Assembly: GCF_900313065.1 (NCBI RefSeq)
Contig: NZ_OMPU01000004.1
Location: 199,474 to 263,473, forward strand
Length of the DNA: 64,000 nt
Source: Kiloniella sp. EL199
Lineage (GTDB): Bacteria; Pseudomonadota; Alphaproteobacteria; Kiloniellales; Kiloniellaceae
Direction of reading: 5' to 3'
The translations under genes were made by a program, and so were the position numbers. The stretch's first letter is position 1, and each line of letters opens with the position of its first letter. Of this stretch, positions 37,054 through 47,300 are shown in pieces. Below the pieces are notes generated by a model. That model saw only the letters and a program-made list of their open reading frames with translations, did no database searches and was not told the DNA's origin.

Positions 37054-38127
37054 TCATATCTTCATCTGATAAAAAAATCGGGTTTTTTCAATAAAGAGTT
37101 CTATTGCTTCATTTGAAATATCCATGTGAGTAACCAAGCGTATTTCAGGAACTTGTGCACCGATTAGAATACCTTCTTCGAAGAGATAATCACACAGGGG
37201 TTGATGTTGCTCCTTACCCGGGTTCATAAAGACCATGTTTGTTTCAACTGTTGATAAATCAACTGTCACTTCTGGAATAGATTGTAATCCCCGCGCTAAC
37301 TTCATAGCTTTGTTGTGATCATTTTCAAGTAAGGGAACATGATGTTCCAGAGCATAAAGACCACAGGCAGCTAGCACGCCAACCTGTCGCATCCCACCAC
37401 CCAATAGCTTTCGCATTCGTTTTGCACGTTTAATTAGATACTCAGATCCGCAAAGAACAGATCCAATCGGTACTCCCAACCCTTTGGAAAGGCATATAGA
37501 GATAGAATCAACAGGTTCACACAACGTTTTCAATGACAGATTCAAGGCCGTAGCAGCATTGAATATACGTGCTCCATCAAGATGAACCGATAAGTTATTC
37601 TCGTGAGCAACCTTAGCCAGAGCAGCGATACGTTCTGGATTTTGCACACGTCCAGACACTGTATTTTCAAGACATAGTAAACGACTGATTGGACAGTGGA
37701 AATCATCTGGCTTTATCGCATCTTTAACCTGTTGAGGATCTAAACCACCCGAATTATCGGTCGGCAAGGGAAAGGGAGAAATTCCACCGAGTACGGCAGC
37801 TCCACCGGCCTCGTCAATAAAGATGTGGTATTCGTCCCCTGCTATATATTCATCACCACGCCCGCAATAACTCAAAAGAGCTGCGAGATTGCTTTGGGTT
37901 CCAGTAGGAAAAAACAGAGCATTTTCCATGCCAGCCATTTCAGCAAGTTTACGCTCAAGCTCTGCCACAGTTGGATCATCATCATAGACATCATCACCCA
38001 CTTTGGCCTTCGCCATAGCCTCAAGCATTCCTTTACTCGGTCTCGTGACGGTGTCACTACGAAAGTCAGCAATCAGACCTGAATTCGAACCGATCTGATC
38101 TTTGCGATCCAGCATACTTGAGTACAT
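37054..38127 (-). CDS. ltaE: Low-specificity L-threonine aldolase
   Basis: A 357-residue PLP enzyme that splits threonine or allo-threonine into glycine and acetaldehyde. Family marks are FRSDTVTRPSKGM, VGDDVYDDDPTV, FFPTGTQSNL, HLDGARIFNAA (PLP aspartate) and SICLSKGLGVPIGSVL with the Schiff-base lysine. The ATG at 38127 has AGGAG 7 bases upstream, so it is preferred over an ATG 11 codons earlier. It is upstream of phnC on the same strand but 171 bases away, so it is probably separately controlled. Confidence 0.88.
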   Translation of the reverse strand: MYSSMLDRKDQIGSNSGLIADFRSDTVTRPSKGMLEAMAKAKVGDDVYDDDPTVAELERKLAEMAGMENALFFPTGTQSNLAALLSYCGRGDEYIAGDEYHIFIDEAGGAAVLGGISPFPLPTDNSGGLDPQQVKDAIKPDDFHCPISRLLCLENTVSGRVQNPERIAALAKVAHENNLSVHLDGARIFNAATALNLSLKTLCEPVDSISICLSKGLGVPIGSVLCGSEYLIKRAKRMRKLLGGGMRQVGVLAACGLYALEHHVPLLENDHNKAMKLARGLQSIPEVTVDLSTVETNMVFMNPGKEQHQPLCDYLFEEGILIGAQVPEIRLVTHMDISNEAIELFIEKTRFFYQMKI

Positions 38128-38497
38128 ACAAACACTCCTACAACATTTAAGATCAGCCAATTTTATCTATGGAATCTTGAGACACTCAAATGAGCTCTTT
38201 GAACGCTTAAGATACGGCCTTTTCGGGACAACTATCAAGATAACAACCAAGAGCCTTAAATGCTCCTGAGTCATATGCCTTAAGAAGAACGAGGGAAAAC
38301 GATAAACAGAGCTATAAACTTTGTCACGGCAGGAAGTCACGATTGAGGTAATTTTTTTTGTTCTCCAACATTCAAGTGATAACCTTGAATTAAAATCCAA
38401 AAATCAAATAAACAATTAGGCAGAATCACCCAAACTGATATTAGATAGATACTCAGAACACTCCTCTTCTGTTCCTATTCAGCGGTAAAGACATAGT
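38128..38497. other. 370-base spacer between threonine aldolase and the MFS gene
   Basis: This divergent spacer contains no credible gene; a 77-codon reverse frame has no ribosome site or family resemblance. It holds the 7-base inverted repeat listed separately and is otherwise AT-rich promoter-like sequence. Confidence 0.5.
38371..38391. promoter_or_regulatory. Inverted repeat upstream of the MFS transporter
   Basis: ATTCAAG-TGATAAC-CTTGAAT is a perfect 7-base inverted repeat 107 bases before the MFS start. It is a candidate operator; no cognate regulator was identified. Confidence 0.35.
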
Positions 38498-39760
38498 ATG
38501 TGGCAAACAATCAGGTCAATTTCCTCACTCCTTTTTAGTTTTGCCATGCTCATGCTTGGCCAAGGTATGATCAACACATTGCTAGGTCTTCGAAGCCGAA
38601 TTGAAGGTTTCTCAACCGAGACCACAGGCCTGATTATGACTGGTCAGTTTGTAGGTATGTTGATCGGTGCTGTTTTTGCCATACGCGTTATCGCCGCTGT
38701 TGGGCATATTCGTTCCTTTGCCGCCTTTGCTTCAATCCTATCTGTAGCTGTCCTTGCCCATGTTCTTTTTGCCGATCCGATTTTCTGGTTTTTCCTGCGA
38801 ATTGTGACTGGCTTTTGTATGGCTGGAATGATTATGGTGGTCGAAAGCTGGGTGAATGAAAAATCCAGCAATGAAAACAGAGGAAAAATTCTCTCCCTCT
38901 ATATGATAACGAACTATATAGGGTCTGGTTCAGGGCAATTTATGATGCTCTTGGGGGATCCCGCCCAATTCCAGCTCTTCGTTATTGCCTCCATGGTTTA
39001 TTCTTTTGCGTTGGTTCCACTTCTCCTAACCAGAGCAACAGCCCCGACACCAAGTTCTCCAAAACGCATGGCTTTCAAAAAACTATTTCTGGTCTCACCA
39101 GTTGGTGTATTTGGAACAGTGTGTGCTGGTATGTCCAACTCTTCCCTGAACAGTATGGGGGCCGTTTTTGGCAAGGATGTTGGCCTTACTATACCTCAGA
39201 TTTCAACCTTTATGGCTGCCGCGATTTTTGGCGGTATGCTGTTACAATTCCCTATAGGACGAATATCAGATCGTTTTGACAGACGAACAGTTCTCATCGT
39301 TTCATCGCTTTTAACAATCGGATCATGTTTTGCCGTTATCTGGGCCACAGGACAGAGCTTTATTATCTTAATTGCAGCCATTGCGATCTATGGGGGCATG
39401 TCCTTTACCATATACCCGATTTCTGCGTCACAGGTTAACGACATGGCAGATAGAAAAGAGTTGGTTCAAGTCTCTGCCGGACTATTGATCGCCTATGGCG
39501 TTGGCGCGAGTTTGGGGCCAACAGTCGCCGCACAGTTTATGGCTTTTACGGGCCCCGAAGGTATATTTATGTTCTTTGTTCTAAACAACAGCCTGTTGGT
39601 AATCTTTACCATTATCCGTATTTTCCAACGCCAAAGACATGTAGAGAATAAAGCACCGTTCTTACCCTTGGGCGGTAACGGCATGAGCAGTAAACAGCTT
39701 TATACCGCCGCGATCAAAGCCGAGACATCTGTGAAAAAAGAAACCAATACAGAGAATTAA
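38498..39760 (+). CDS. MFS transporter, YcaD-like
   Basis: A 420-residue major facilitator protein with about twelve hydrophobic segments in two bundles. The order and motifs (LGLRSRIEGFSTETTGLIMTGQ at the first loop, ESWVNEKSSNENRGKILSLYM in the central N-half and FPIGRISDRFDRRTVLI between helices 8 and 9) recall YcaD-type carriers of unknown substrate. The C-terminal 40 residues are hydrophilic. It stands alone between a threonine aldolase and malyl-CoA lyase; the cargo cannot be inferred. Confidence 0.82.
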   Translation: MWQTIRSISSLLFSFAMLMLGQGMINTLLGLRSRIEGFSTETTGLIMTGQFVGMLIGAVFAIRVIAAVGHIRSFAAFASILSVAVLAHVLFADPIFWFFLRIVTGFCMAGMIMVVESWVNEKSSNENRGKILSLYMITNYIGSGSGQFMMLLGDPAQFQLFVIASMVYSFALVPLLLTRATAPTPSSPKRMAFKKLFLVSPVGVFGTVCAGMSNSSLNSMGAVFGKDVGLTIPQISTFMAAAIFGGMLLQFPIGRISDRFDRRTVLIVSSLLTIGSCFAVIWATGQSFIILIAAIAIYGGMSFTIYPISASQVNDMADRKELVQVSAGLLIAYGVGASLGPTVAAQFMAFTGPEGIFMFFVLNNSLLVIFTIIRIFQRQRHVENKAPFLPLGGNGMSSKQLYTAAIKAETSVKKETNTEN

Positions 39761-39815
39761 TCAAATTGAAATCGACCAACAACTGACAGAAACAAGATAT
39801 CAATCCGGGAAACAA

Positions 39816-39847
39816 TGGTGGCACTGTTCGCTCAAACAGCGCCACCA
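39816..39847. terminator. Hairpin between the convergent MFS and mcl genes
   Basis: TGGTGGCACTGTT and AAACAGCGCCACCA-type arms pair over 13 positions with one mismatch and a 6-base loop. The adjoining run is A on the plus strand, so it would not supply a U-tract for either incoming transcript; termination is likely but not certain. Confidence 0.45.
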
Positions 39848-39855
39848 AAAAAATA

Positions 39856-40833
39856 CTACCTTGACGCGATTTGTTGCGATTTTCCGACCAAGACTTCTGC
39901 TTGACGAATAGATGCGTAATCAATCAGTCTCCCATCAAGAGAAACAGCCCCTTTCCCTTGGCGTTCGGCTTCGGCCATAGCATCGAGAATACGCTTGGCA
40001 CGGGTTACTTCTTCATCACTCGGGCTCATTACTTCGTTTGCCAGATCAATTTGTGACGGATGAATAGCCCATTTGCCTTCGCATCCAAGAACTGCTGCGC
40101 GTCTTGCCGCTGCCTTGAAACCTTCCGGATCTGAAAAATCCCCAAATGGCCCATCGACAGGTCGCAATCCATTGGCCCGAGCAGCGACAACCATTCTGCT
40201 AATTGCGTAGTGCCACATGTCCCCCCAATGCGTAAGACGATCCCCAGACAAATCAGGATCCGTTAAAACGGCATAATCTTTATTTACACCACCTATCATT
40301 GTAGTTCTTGCGCGTGTCGATGCAGCATAATCAGCCACTCCAAAGTGAAGAGATTCATTTCGGCGACTTGCAGAGGCAATTTCGTTCACATTCTGCATGC
40401 CGAGAGCTGTTTCAATGATATGTTCAAAACCGATGCGCTTTTGATACCCTTTTGCATCTTCGATCTGGGTAACAAGCATGTCTATTGCATAAACATCGGC
40501 CGCGGTTCCTACCTTGGGTATCATAATTAAATCAAGGTGTTGGCCAGCCTGTTCAACAACATCGACAACATCACGATACATGTAATGGGTATCAAGCCCA
40601 TTAATACGAATGGACATGGATTTTCCTGTCCAGTCGAGATCATTTAAAGCTTGAATAATATTTTTCCTGGCTTGCTCTTTTTCATCAGGAGCAACAGCAT
40701 CTTCCAAATCAAGAAAAATAACATCGGCATCTGATTTTGATGCTTTTTCAAAAAGTTGCGGTTGACTTCCGGGTACGGCAAGCTCACTTCTGTTTAGCCT
40801 TGCTGGGGCTTGATCTATTATTTGAAAACTCAT
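39856..40833 (-). CDS. mcl: L-malyl-CoA / beta-methylmalyl-CoA lyase (HpcH/HpaI family)
   Basis: A 325-residue Mg-dependent CoA lyase that splits malyl-CoA into glyoxylate and acetyl-CoA. Recognisable segments are RSELAVPGSQPQLFEKA, DVIFLDLEDAVAPDEK, the metal-binding LHFGVADYAASTRAR, GPFGDFSDPEGF and GKWAIHPSQI. With malate thiokinase (mtkAB) 1-3 kb away it can run the malate-to-glyoxylate section of the serine cycle. GGAAG precedes the ATG. The upstream spacer contains two strong palindromes. Confidence 0.9.
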   Translation of the reverse strand: MSFQIIDQAPARLNRSELAVPGSQPQLFEKASKSDADVIFLDLEDAVAPDEKEQARKNIIQALNDLDWTGKSMSIRINGLDTHYMYRDVVDVVEQAGQHLDLIMIPKVGTAADVYAIDMLVTQIEDAKGYQKRIGFEHIIETALGMQNVNEIASASRRNESLHFGVADYAASTRARTTMIGGVNKDYAVLTDPDLSGDRLTHWGDMWHYAISRMVVAARANGLRPVDGPFGDFSDPEGFKAAARRAAVLGCEGKWAIHPSQIDLANEVMSPSDEEVTRAKRILDAMAEAERQGKGAVSLDGRLIDYASIRQAEVLVGKSQQIASR

Positions 40834-40917
40834 TTTTGGGACTTCCTATTCCAATTATTACAGGTCTAGGAGCGGAATTAACCGGGCAAAATATCTTTGC
40901 TGTCAACCATGATTTTT

Positions 40918-40959
40918 TCCTTCACTACGTGAAGGATTTTTTTGAGAAATTCAATTTCT
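40918..40959. promoter_or_regulatory. Paired palindromes upstream of mcl
   Basis: TCCTTCAC-TAC-GTGAAGGA (40918-40936) and AGAAATT-C-AATTTCT (40945-40959) are perfect inverted repeats in the mcl promoter region. The T-run after the first would make a terminator only for a plus-strand transcript, and no plus-strand gene is nearby, so operator function is more likely. Confidence 0.45.
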
Positions 40960-40992
40960 GGATTCTCTGGAAAATTCCAACTTTAAAAACAA

Positions 40993-41649
40993 TTATTCCT
41001 CTTGCTCATTCTGAAGAGAAACACGCGTCGAATAATAATAGGCAATAGCCTGTGATCTATTAGTTACAGAAAGTTTGTCGAACAAGTTTCTCAAGTGGAA
41101 CTTTACCGTATTCAAAGAAATATCATGATCACGGGCAAGCTCCTTGTTGGTTCGACCTTGGGCAAGAGAAACCAATAATGTTCGCTCTCGTTTTGTCAGA
41201 GATCTCATAGGGTCCTGGCGTAGATCACGCACATCGACAAAGGGGAACACCATACCTCCTTTGGCAATATCTTCAACAATATCCAATAGATATTCCGGCG
41301 GCTGAGAACGCGAGCAATATCCCGCTGCTCCTGCTGCCATAGCTTGTTTTGGAATATCCTGATGATCTCCCTGAGCATAAACGACAATACGAGGAGGTTT
41401 TTCCTGATTTCGAATAATTTCAATTAACCGTTCCCCCCCCAACATTGGCAATGACCAGTCAACAATACCAACGGTGAAAGTTGAAAGTAACGTGATCTCA
41501 AGAAAGTTCTCGGCTGATCCGACAGAAGCCACAAGACTAAAACGAGAATCACGATCAAAAAACTCTGACAAGGCAGAAAGCATCAATGGGTTACTATCCG
41601 CCAAAGCAACTTTGATCGGTTCTATATCGACTTTCCCTACATTCGGCAA
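40993..41649 (-). CDS. Atypical NarL/LuxR-type response regulator
   Basis: A 218-residue regulator with an N-terminal receiver-like domain (about 10-125) and a C-terminal LuxR helix-turn-helix (about 150-205; LTKRERTLLVSLAQGRTNKELARDHDI and TVKFHLRNLFDKL). The phospho-acceptor aspartate appears kept (VGIVDWSLP). The usual switch threonine/serine and conserved lysine look replaced, with YAQGD and GYCSRS where T-A and K are expected. It may thus respond in an unusual way. It sits between mcl and mtkA, suggesting control of malyl-CoA metabolism. The start is probably TTG; no ATG occurs before codon 18. Confidence 0.8.
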   Translation of the reverse strand: MPNVGKVDIEPIKVALADSNPLMLSALSEFFDRDSRFSLVASVGSAENFLEITLLSTFTVGIVDWSLPMLGGERLIEIIRNQEKPPRIVVYAQGDHQDIPKQAMAAGAAGYCSRSQPPEYLLDIVEDIAKGGMVFPFVDVRDLRQDPMRSLTKRERTLLVSLAQGRTNKELARDHDISLNTVKFHLRNLFDKLSVTNRSQAIAYYYSTRVSLQNEQEE

Positions 41650-41702
41650 AATCCTGACCTTTCATACAAAAACCACCCATAAGAATAGTATATTAAATTA
41701 GA

Positions 41703-41815
41703 TTTTGATCAAAACCAATTATTAAGTATTGTTTTTTACCTACTCATATAGATGCTCAAAAGCAGTATTTTAGAGTGTTGTATCAATTTCAAAATCATCG
41801 TTTCATGTTTGAAAC
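41703..41815. promoter_or_regulatory. Palindromes in the regulator/mtkA divergent promoter
   Basis: TTTTGATCAAAA (41703-41714) is a perfect palindrome and GTTTCA-TGTT-TGAAAC (41800-41815) a perfect inverted repeat, both between the response regulator and mtkA. They are candidate operators. Confidence 0.4.
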
Positions 41816-41894
41816 TTATCGGTTTGCTAATACCCAGCTCCCGGTTTGTAAAGATACTAGGCAAGTTGAACAGAAAATTTGAAAAGGAAAATTC

Positions 41895-43094
41895 ATGGAT
41901 ATCCATGAGTATCAAGCAAAAAGTATCCTTGCGAACTTTGGCGTCACCATTCCACGTGGAGGTCTCGCCTATAGTCCCGAACAAGCAGCTTACCGCGCCC
42001 GAGAAATTGGTGGAAACAAATGGGTCGTCAAGGCCCAGGTCCACACTGGTGGTCGTGGCAAGGCTGGTGGTGTTACCTTGTGTGAAAATGAAGAACAGGT
42101 GTTTGATGCGGCAGACAAAATGTTCGGAAAACGCCTGGTAACAAATCAAACAGGTCCTGACGGAAAATTCATTTATCGTGTTTATGTAGAGGGCGGTGTC
42201 CAAATAGAACGTGAGATTTATCTCGGTTTTGTCCTAGATCGCAAATCTGAAAGAATTATGATTGTCGCCTCTGCTTCTGGCGGTATGGAAATTGAGGAAA
42301 TATCTGAAAGCCATCCAGACAGTATCATTAGATCCATTGTTGAACCTGCAGTTGGCATGCTTGACTTTCAGGCTCGAGAAATAGCCTTTAAGCTAGGTGT
42401 GGATCCAGCACAAATTCCACAAATAATTGAGACGATCATCGGTTGTTATAAGGCTTTTCGTGAACTTGATGCTACAATGGTTGAAATCAATCCATTGGTT
42501 GTGACAAGTGAAGGTGCAATTATAGCTCTTGATGCTAAGATGACCTTTGATGACAATGCTCTCTTTCGCCATCCAGACATTTCAGAGTTGCGTGATAAAT
42601 CCCAAGAAGATCAAAGAGAGTCAAAAGCGTCTGACAGAGGTTTGAATTATGTTGCGCTAGATGGTGAAATTGGCTGCATCGTAAACGGTGCAGGGCTTGC
42701 CATGGCAACAATGGATATTATTGAAGTATCCGGCGGTCGCCCGGCAAACTTTCTGGATATTGGTGGCGGAGCATCACCGGAACGCGTTGCCAAAGCCTTT
42801 AACCTCGTCATGGCTGATGGTAATGTCAAAGCCATTCTTGTCAATATTTTTGCTGGTATCAATCGTTGCGACTGGGTTGCAGAGGGTATTGTACAAGCCT
42901 TACAAAACACTTCGATTGATGTTCCTGTTATTGTTCGTCTGGCAGGCACCAAAGTTGAAGAAGGTCGCAAGATATTGGCCAGTAGTGGTTTACCCATCAT
43001 TCGAGCAAGTACCTTAGCCGAAGCAGCAGAGCGTTCTGTGGAAGCATGGAAAAATACTGACAATGTTCAAGTTCTTAATGAGGTAGTATCATGA
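41895..43094 (+). CDS. mtkA: Malate-CoA ligase (malate thiokinase) beta subunit
   Basis: A 399-residue ATP-grasp subunit that with MtkB forms malyl-CoA from malate, CoA and ATP. It begins [17 protein letters not shown] and has [22 protein letters not shown] followed by a [12 protein letters not shown] segment, [35 protein letters not shown] and [15 protein letters not shown]. The LDRKSER and NRCDWVAEG segments match Methylobacterium MtkA better than ordinary SucC, as I remember them. Adjacent mcl supports the same reading. The ATG overlaps nothing upstream; its stop overlaps mtkB by four bases. Confidence 0.88.
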   Translation: MDIHEYQAKSILANFGVTIPRGGLAYSPEQAAYRAREIGGNKWVVKAQVHTGGRGKAGGVTLCENEEQVFDAADKMFGKRLVTNQTGPDGKFIYRVYVEGGVQIEREIYLGFVLDRKSERIMIVASASGGMEIEEISESHPDSIIRSIVEPAVGMLDFQAREIAFKLGVDPAQIPQIIETIIGCYKAFRELDATMVEINPLVVTSEGAIIALDAKMTFDDNALFRHPDISELRDKSQEDQRESKASDRGLNYVALDGEIGCIVNGAGLAMATMDIIEVSGGRPANFLDIGGGASPERVAKAFNLVMADGNVKAILVNIFAGINRCDWVAEGIVQALQNTSIDVPVIVRLAGTKVEEGRKILASSGLPIIRASTLAEAAERSVEAWKNTDNVQVLNEVVS

Positions 43095-43981
43095 GCATTC
43101 TATTAAACCGTGAGACAAAAGTTCTCGTACACGGAATTAGTGGTAAGATTGCCAGATTCCATACAAAAGAGATGATAGAATACGGTACGAATGTTGTTGG
43201 TGGGGTAGTTCCAGGAAAAGGCGGAGAAAGTGTAAATGGTGTTCCTGTTTTTGATACCGTAAAGGACGCTGTCAAAGAGACAGGAGGTTCAGCTTCTATA
43301 GTATTTGTGCCCCCTCCCTTTGCAGCAGATTCTATAATGGAAGCAGCTGACGCCGGTATTGAATTCTGCGTCTCCGTGACTGACGGTATTCCTGCGCAAG
43401 ATATGATGAGCGTAAAGCGTTACATGCGTCGTTATCCAAAAACAGAGCGCATGCGTTTAACTGGCCCCAATTGTGCTGGGACAATCACGCCAGGCGAAGC
43501 CTTGCTCGGCATCATGCCAGGACACATCTATATACCAGGTTCTGTTGGTATTGTTGGTCGTTCGGGAACATTAGGTTACGAAGCAGCATCACAAATGAAA
43601 GCACTGGGTATTGGAGTTTCCACAAGTGTAGGTATTGGTGGTGATCCTATCAATGGTAGCTCATTCAAGGATATTCTGGAACTGTTTGAACAGGATCCAA
43701 AAACAGAAGCTGTTGTCATGATCGGTGAAATTGGCGGACCACAAGAAGCAGAAGCTGCTGATTTCATCAGAGATCACATGACCAAACCCGTTATCGCTTA
43801 TGTTGCGGGACTAAGTGCCCCCAAAGGACGGACAATGGGCCACGCAGGTGCAATCATTACGGCCTTTGGTGAAAGTGCCAATGAAAAGGTGGGTATCTTG
43901 CGCGAAGTCGGAGCTTCGATTGCCCCAGATCCATCCTTGATAGGAACTACGGTTGCTCAATCCCTATCCAAAGCTTCTTAA
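43091..43981 (+). CDS. mtkB: Malate-CoA ligase alpha subunit
   Basis: A 296-residue subunit with a CoA-binding Rossmann domain ([22 protein letters not shown]) and ligase domain. The phosphohistidine is in [32 protein letters not shown] and [20 protein letters not shown] resemble MtkB of methylotrophs rather than SucD. Coupled to mtkA through ATGA. Together they make malyl-CoA for the lyase. A strong terminator follows. Confidence 0.88.
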   Translation: MSILLNRETKVLVHGISGKIARFHTKEMIEYGTNVVGGVVPGKGGESVNGVPVFDTVKDAVKETGGSASIVFVPPPFAADSIMEAADAGIEFCVSVTDGIPAQDMMSVKRYMRRYPKTERMRLTGPNCAGTITPGEALLGIMPGHIYIPGSVGIVGRSGTLGYEAASQMKALGIGVSTSVGIGGDPINGSSFKDILELFEQDPKTEAVVMIGEIGGPQEAEAADFIRDHMTKPVIAYVAGLSAPKGRTMGHAGAIITAFGESANEKVGILREVGASIAPDPSLIGTTVAQSLSKAS

Positions 43982-44004
43982 AGTCAATATAAGTTAAGAA
44001 CAAT

Positions 44005-44039
44005 GCTGTGCGTACCCTTTTGAGTTACGCACAGCTTTT
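44005..44039 (+). terminator. Intrinsic terminator after mtkAB
   Basis: The perfect 10-base stem GCTGTGCGTA / TACGCACAGC with an 11-base loop is followed by TTTT, 24 bases after the mtkB stop. Confidence 0.85.
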
Positions 44040-44040
44040 A

Positions 44041-44370
44041 ATTGAAAAATATAAATAAATTTAACTAATAAATAAAATGCACTACAAAAACATCACCTAA
44101 TAACAATCAACTTTAATAATTAAACAAACATTCAAAAACAAAACATATAAATAATTACACATAAAATCATTATTACGAACATTTTCTTATAATTTTTAAA
44201 ATAATACGTAATATAACGAAAAAATCATACACTTGTATGTAGTATTTTTAATATTAAATCTATCTAAAATTTTAAATACTGTTATTATATTCGAGTCATT
44301 TTCCTCAACCGTGGCCTGACTGATTTGCCTGAGGGGGCAGCGCCAGTACCAAGAGCCCGAGGAGGCTAGA
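44041..44370 (+). promoter_or_regulatory. 330-base leader region of the giant adhesin gene
   Basis: No gene was seen. The first 240 bases are very AT-rich and contain the inverted repeat CATACA-CT-TGTATG (44226-44239). The last 75 bases turn GC-rich with CCTCA/TGAGG arms and other pairing stretches ahead of the GAGGAGG ribosome site. This abrupt change suggests a structured 5' leader. It does not match a riboswitch class I can name. Confidence 0.45.
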
Positions 44371-47300
44371 ATGTCAGATTCAAACACACCCCGTAATTCC
44401 GGTGACACTACCCCTGAAATCGAAGTGTTAGAGCAAGAACCTATTCTTGCTGTTGGCCAAGAGGCTACAGAGCTTTCGATTGATTTACCCGCGGTAGGTA
44501 CTTCTCAATCTATTACGGCACAAGCAGGGCAACGTTTACAGTTAAACTTTGATGCCACCCAAGCTGCCGCCGTAGTTGATGGACAAAATCTTGTTTTGAA
44601 TTTTGACCTTAATGGAGACGGTACACCGGAAAGTAGTATCGTCTTTGAAAATCTGGCCGGTGATTTTGGTGATGGAGAGGCCCCTCTTCTAGTCATTGAC
44701 GGTACTGAAGTGGCCGCCAGTCAGCTAATAGGACTTGTCCTTGCTCAGGCCGGAGATCTACCACTTGAAACTGCGGCAGGAGCCGGGGCAGCTGGTGCAA
44801 CTGGCGGTGGCGGTAGCGTCTATAGCGAGGACACCGGTAGTGTTATCGATTTGTTGATTGCTCAAGGTGTTATAGGACCAACTGAACTTGATTTTGGCCT
44901 ACTTGGTGCCGGAGATGATATCACAGACCCTGCAGAAGGAGCTTTTGACGTAACCTTTATTACAACGATTACTGAAATTCCGGACAACGAGCTTGGCGGT
45001 ATATCCGGCACTTTTGCCGGCGGATTTGAAGATTGGTTACCCAATCAGAATTTACCTTGGGGTGATTTAAATAAAGACGATAATCCCTTTGGCGGTGAAG
45101 GTGGAGAAGACTCCCTTGAAATTGCAGCAGCTCCGATGCAGGTCGTGTTTACCTTTACTCCCGCTGATAATGAAACCTTGGACTTTGTCGTTCTTGATGC
45201 CTTACCAGATGGCGCCCGCTTGTTCATTGGTGGGTCAGAATTAGGCGATGAATATACAGGCACATTCCCTGCTGTTATCTCTCCTGATGATTTAGGAGAT
45301 GTTTTTATTCTGCCTCCACCAGATTCAGATGAAGATATAATTGTATCTGGCACAGCAGTTATTACCGATCCAGATTCAGGTTTATCAGCTGTGCTTCCTT
45401 ATTCTGTCGAGGCCATTATTGATGCCGCAGCAGACATGCCACTACTATCGCTAGGGCGTGATGATGGCGGCGAAGGTGGTGAAGGCGGTGAACAAGACTA
45501 CCCTGATATCCAGATTAGAGATCAAATCAAAGATATACCGGATGATAACGATAATGAAGTCTTCTTGGATGGCGGTAAAAATGGTGTCATTAGCGAAGAA
45601 AGTATCATCAAGCTTCCTATTAATGCAGAACTTTGTGATAAAGACGGCTCAGAAACACTAACACTAGTTCTTTCTGGTATTCCTGCCGGGTTTACAATCA
45701 ACGAAGATTGCACAAAATTACCTGAAGGTTGGGAAATATTCGGACCAATTTCCACTGATGTATCCGATCCGACCAATGAAGAAGAAGACGATGAAAACCC
45801 CAATGGGACAGTTCAATACATCGTTCGTTATACAGAGGATCTTCCCGACCCGGATGATCCGGATCTTGATCCATCTGAAACAATTGACTTCACAATGTTT
45901 AGCGGTTTGGTCGCTTTCAACACCAACGACTACACAACAACAGGTGTTGATGTTGAAGGAGGTGAAGGTGGTGAAATTCCGACAATCCCAACATTGCTAA
46001 CGGACGAACAATACCCTTATCCATCCCCTGACACAGAAGATGGCGGCCGTTATGTAGAAGGTCCTACGCATACAAATGGCCCTGTTGTCATTACCGTACA
46101 GGCAATTGCTGAAGAACAAGAAACTGATATTGGTACGGATGAATTAACGCTGGAAAATAATACTGCCTTTGCAGAAAGCAGCTTTATCTTTGATATCCAG
46201 GAAGATATCCCCGAAATCGATACGAAAATTGCCATTAGTATTGATGAAACAGATGGTGATCAAACCAATGCCGAAAAACGTGTAACAAATGATGTCGCCG
46301 GCGTTTCGGAAGCGCAAAGTCATCTTGCAACAATAATGAGCAACGATGGTGTCACGCCACCAGATGCAATCAGCCAAGGATTCAGACCAATTAAAGATGC
46401 CCTGAATCTATTTACTGATGGATCAAACGACGAAGTTGATGGTTCTGACGGTGCGTCCGATACAGATAGCCCTTCAAGCCCCAGTCTTTCGCCACCTGAC
46501 GATCTTGAAGATATTCGCTTTATTGATTATTACGGCCAATACAGCGGTGTTAATACTACTGATGGATCACCTATTTACCTCTATTCCTCTTCCTCTGATC
46601 CATCGGTCGTCTATGGTCGGACTTCAGGTGTCAGCGGTGATCTTGCTTTTGTCGTAACCATCGGATCAGACCTGCTCAATGGTGAAAATGATATTGATAT
46701 CTATATTGAGCAATATGAGTCGTTACAGCATCCCAATACAAAAGATCACGACGAAACAATCAGCTTTAATCTCAAATACTACGCTACAGACGATGAAGGA
46801 GATCAAAGTGAAATTGGACGTTTAAAAATCAAAGTGGATGACGATGGCCCGGAAATTAGCGGCCACGAATTTCTCTGCGTTGATGAAACTGACTTTGATA
46901 ACGGATCAGTCATTTCCGACTTTGGACAGTTTGATACTTTTGATTTTGGTGCGGATGGCCCGGCAGTCGATGATATCCACATTGATATGTTTTCTCTTGG
47001 CACAATCAGAACAACGCAAGGGAACTATCCGGTTAGCACAAACCAGACTGACGACACCTTGATTGGTACCGCTAATGGTGAAGTAGTTTTCAAATTTACA
47101 GTCAACCCGGATGGAACCTATAACTACGAACAATACGAAGCTTTGGAACACTGGAATCCCTATAGCCATAATGAACCTCTTGGAATGTTATTTACTGTTA
47201 AGATTAAAGACGGTGATGGCGATAGAGATTATGGTAAGGTTCTGCTGAAAGTTCTGGATGACGGTCCTGATATTGGTGGTCAGGAAATGGTGATGGTTGA

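Noticed and set aside
38167-38400. A 77-codon reverse-strand frame between threonine aldolase and the MFS gene
   Set aside because: No ribosome site, no family resemblance, odd composition, and it lies in promoter-like AT-rich sequence.
40918-40943. Hairpin plus T-run read as an intrinsic terminator
   Set aside because: It would work only for a plus-strand transcript and no plus-strand gene lies upstream, so I list it as a palindromic operator candidate instead.
44296-44370. Cyclic-di-GMP riboswitch in the adhesin leader
   Set aside because: The segment is GC-rich and foldable, but I could not find the conserved GEMM core bases.
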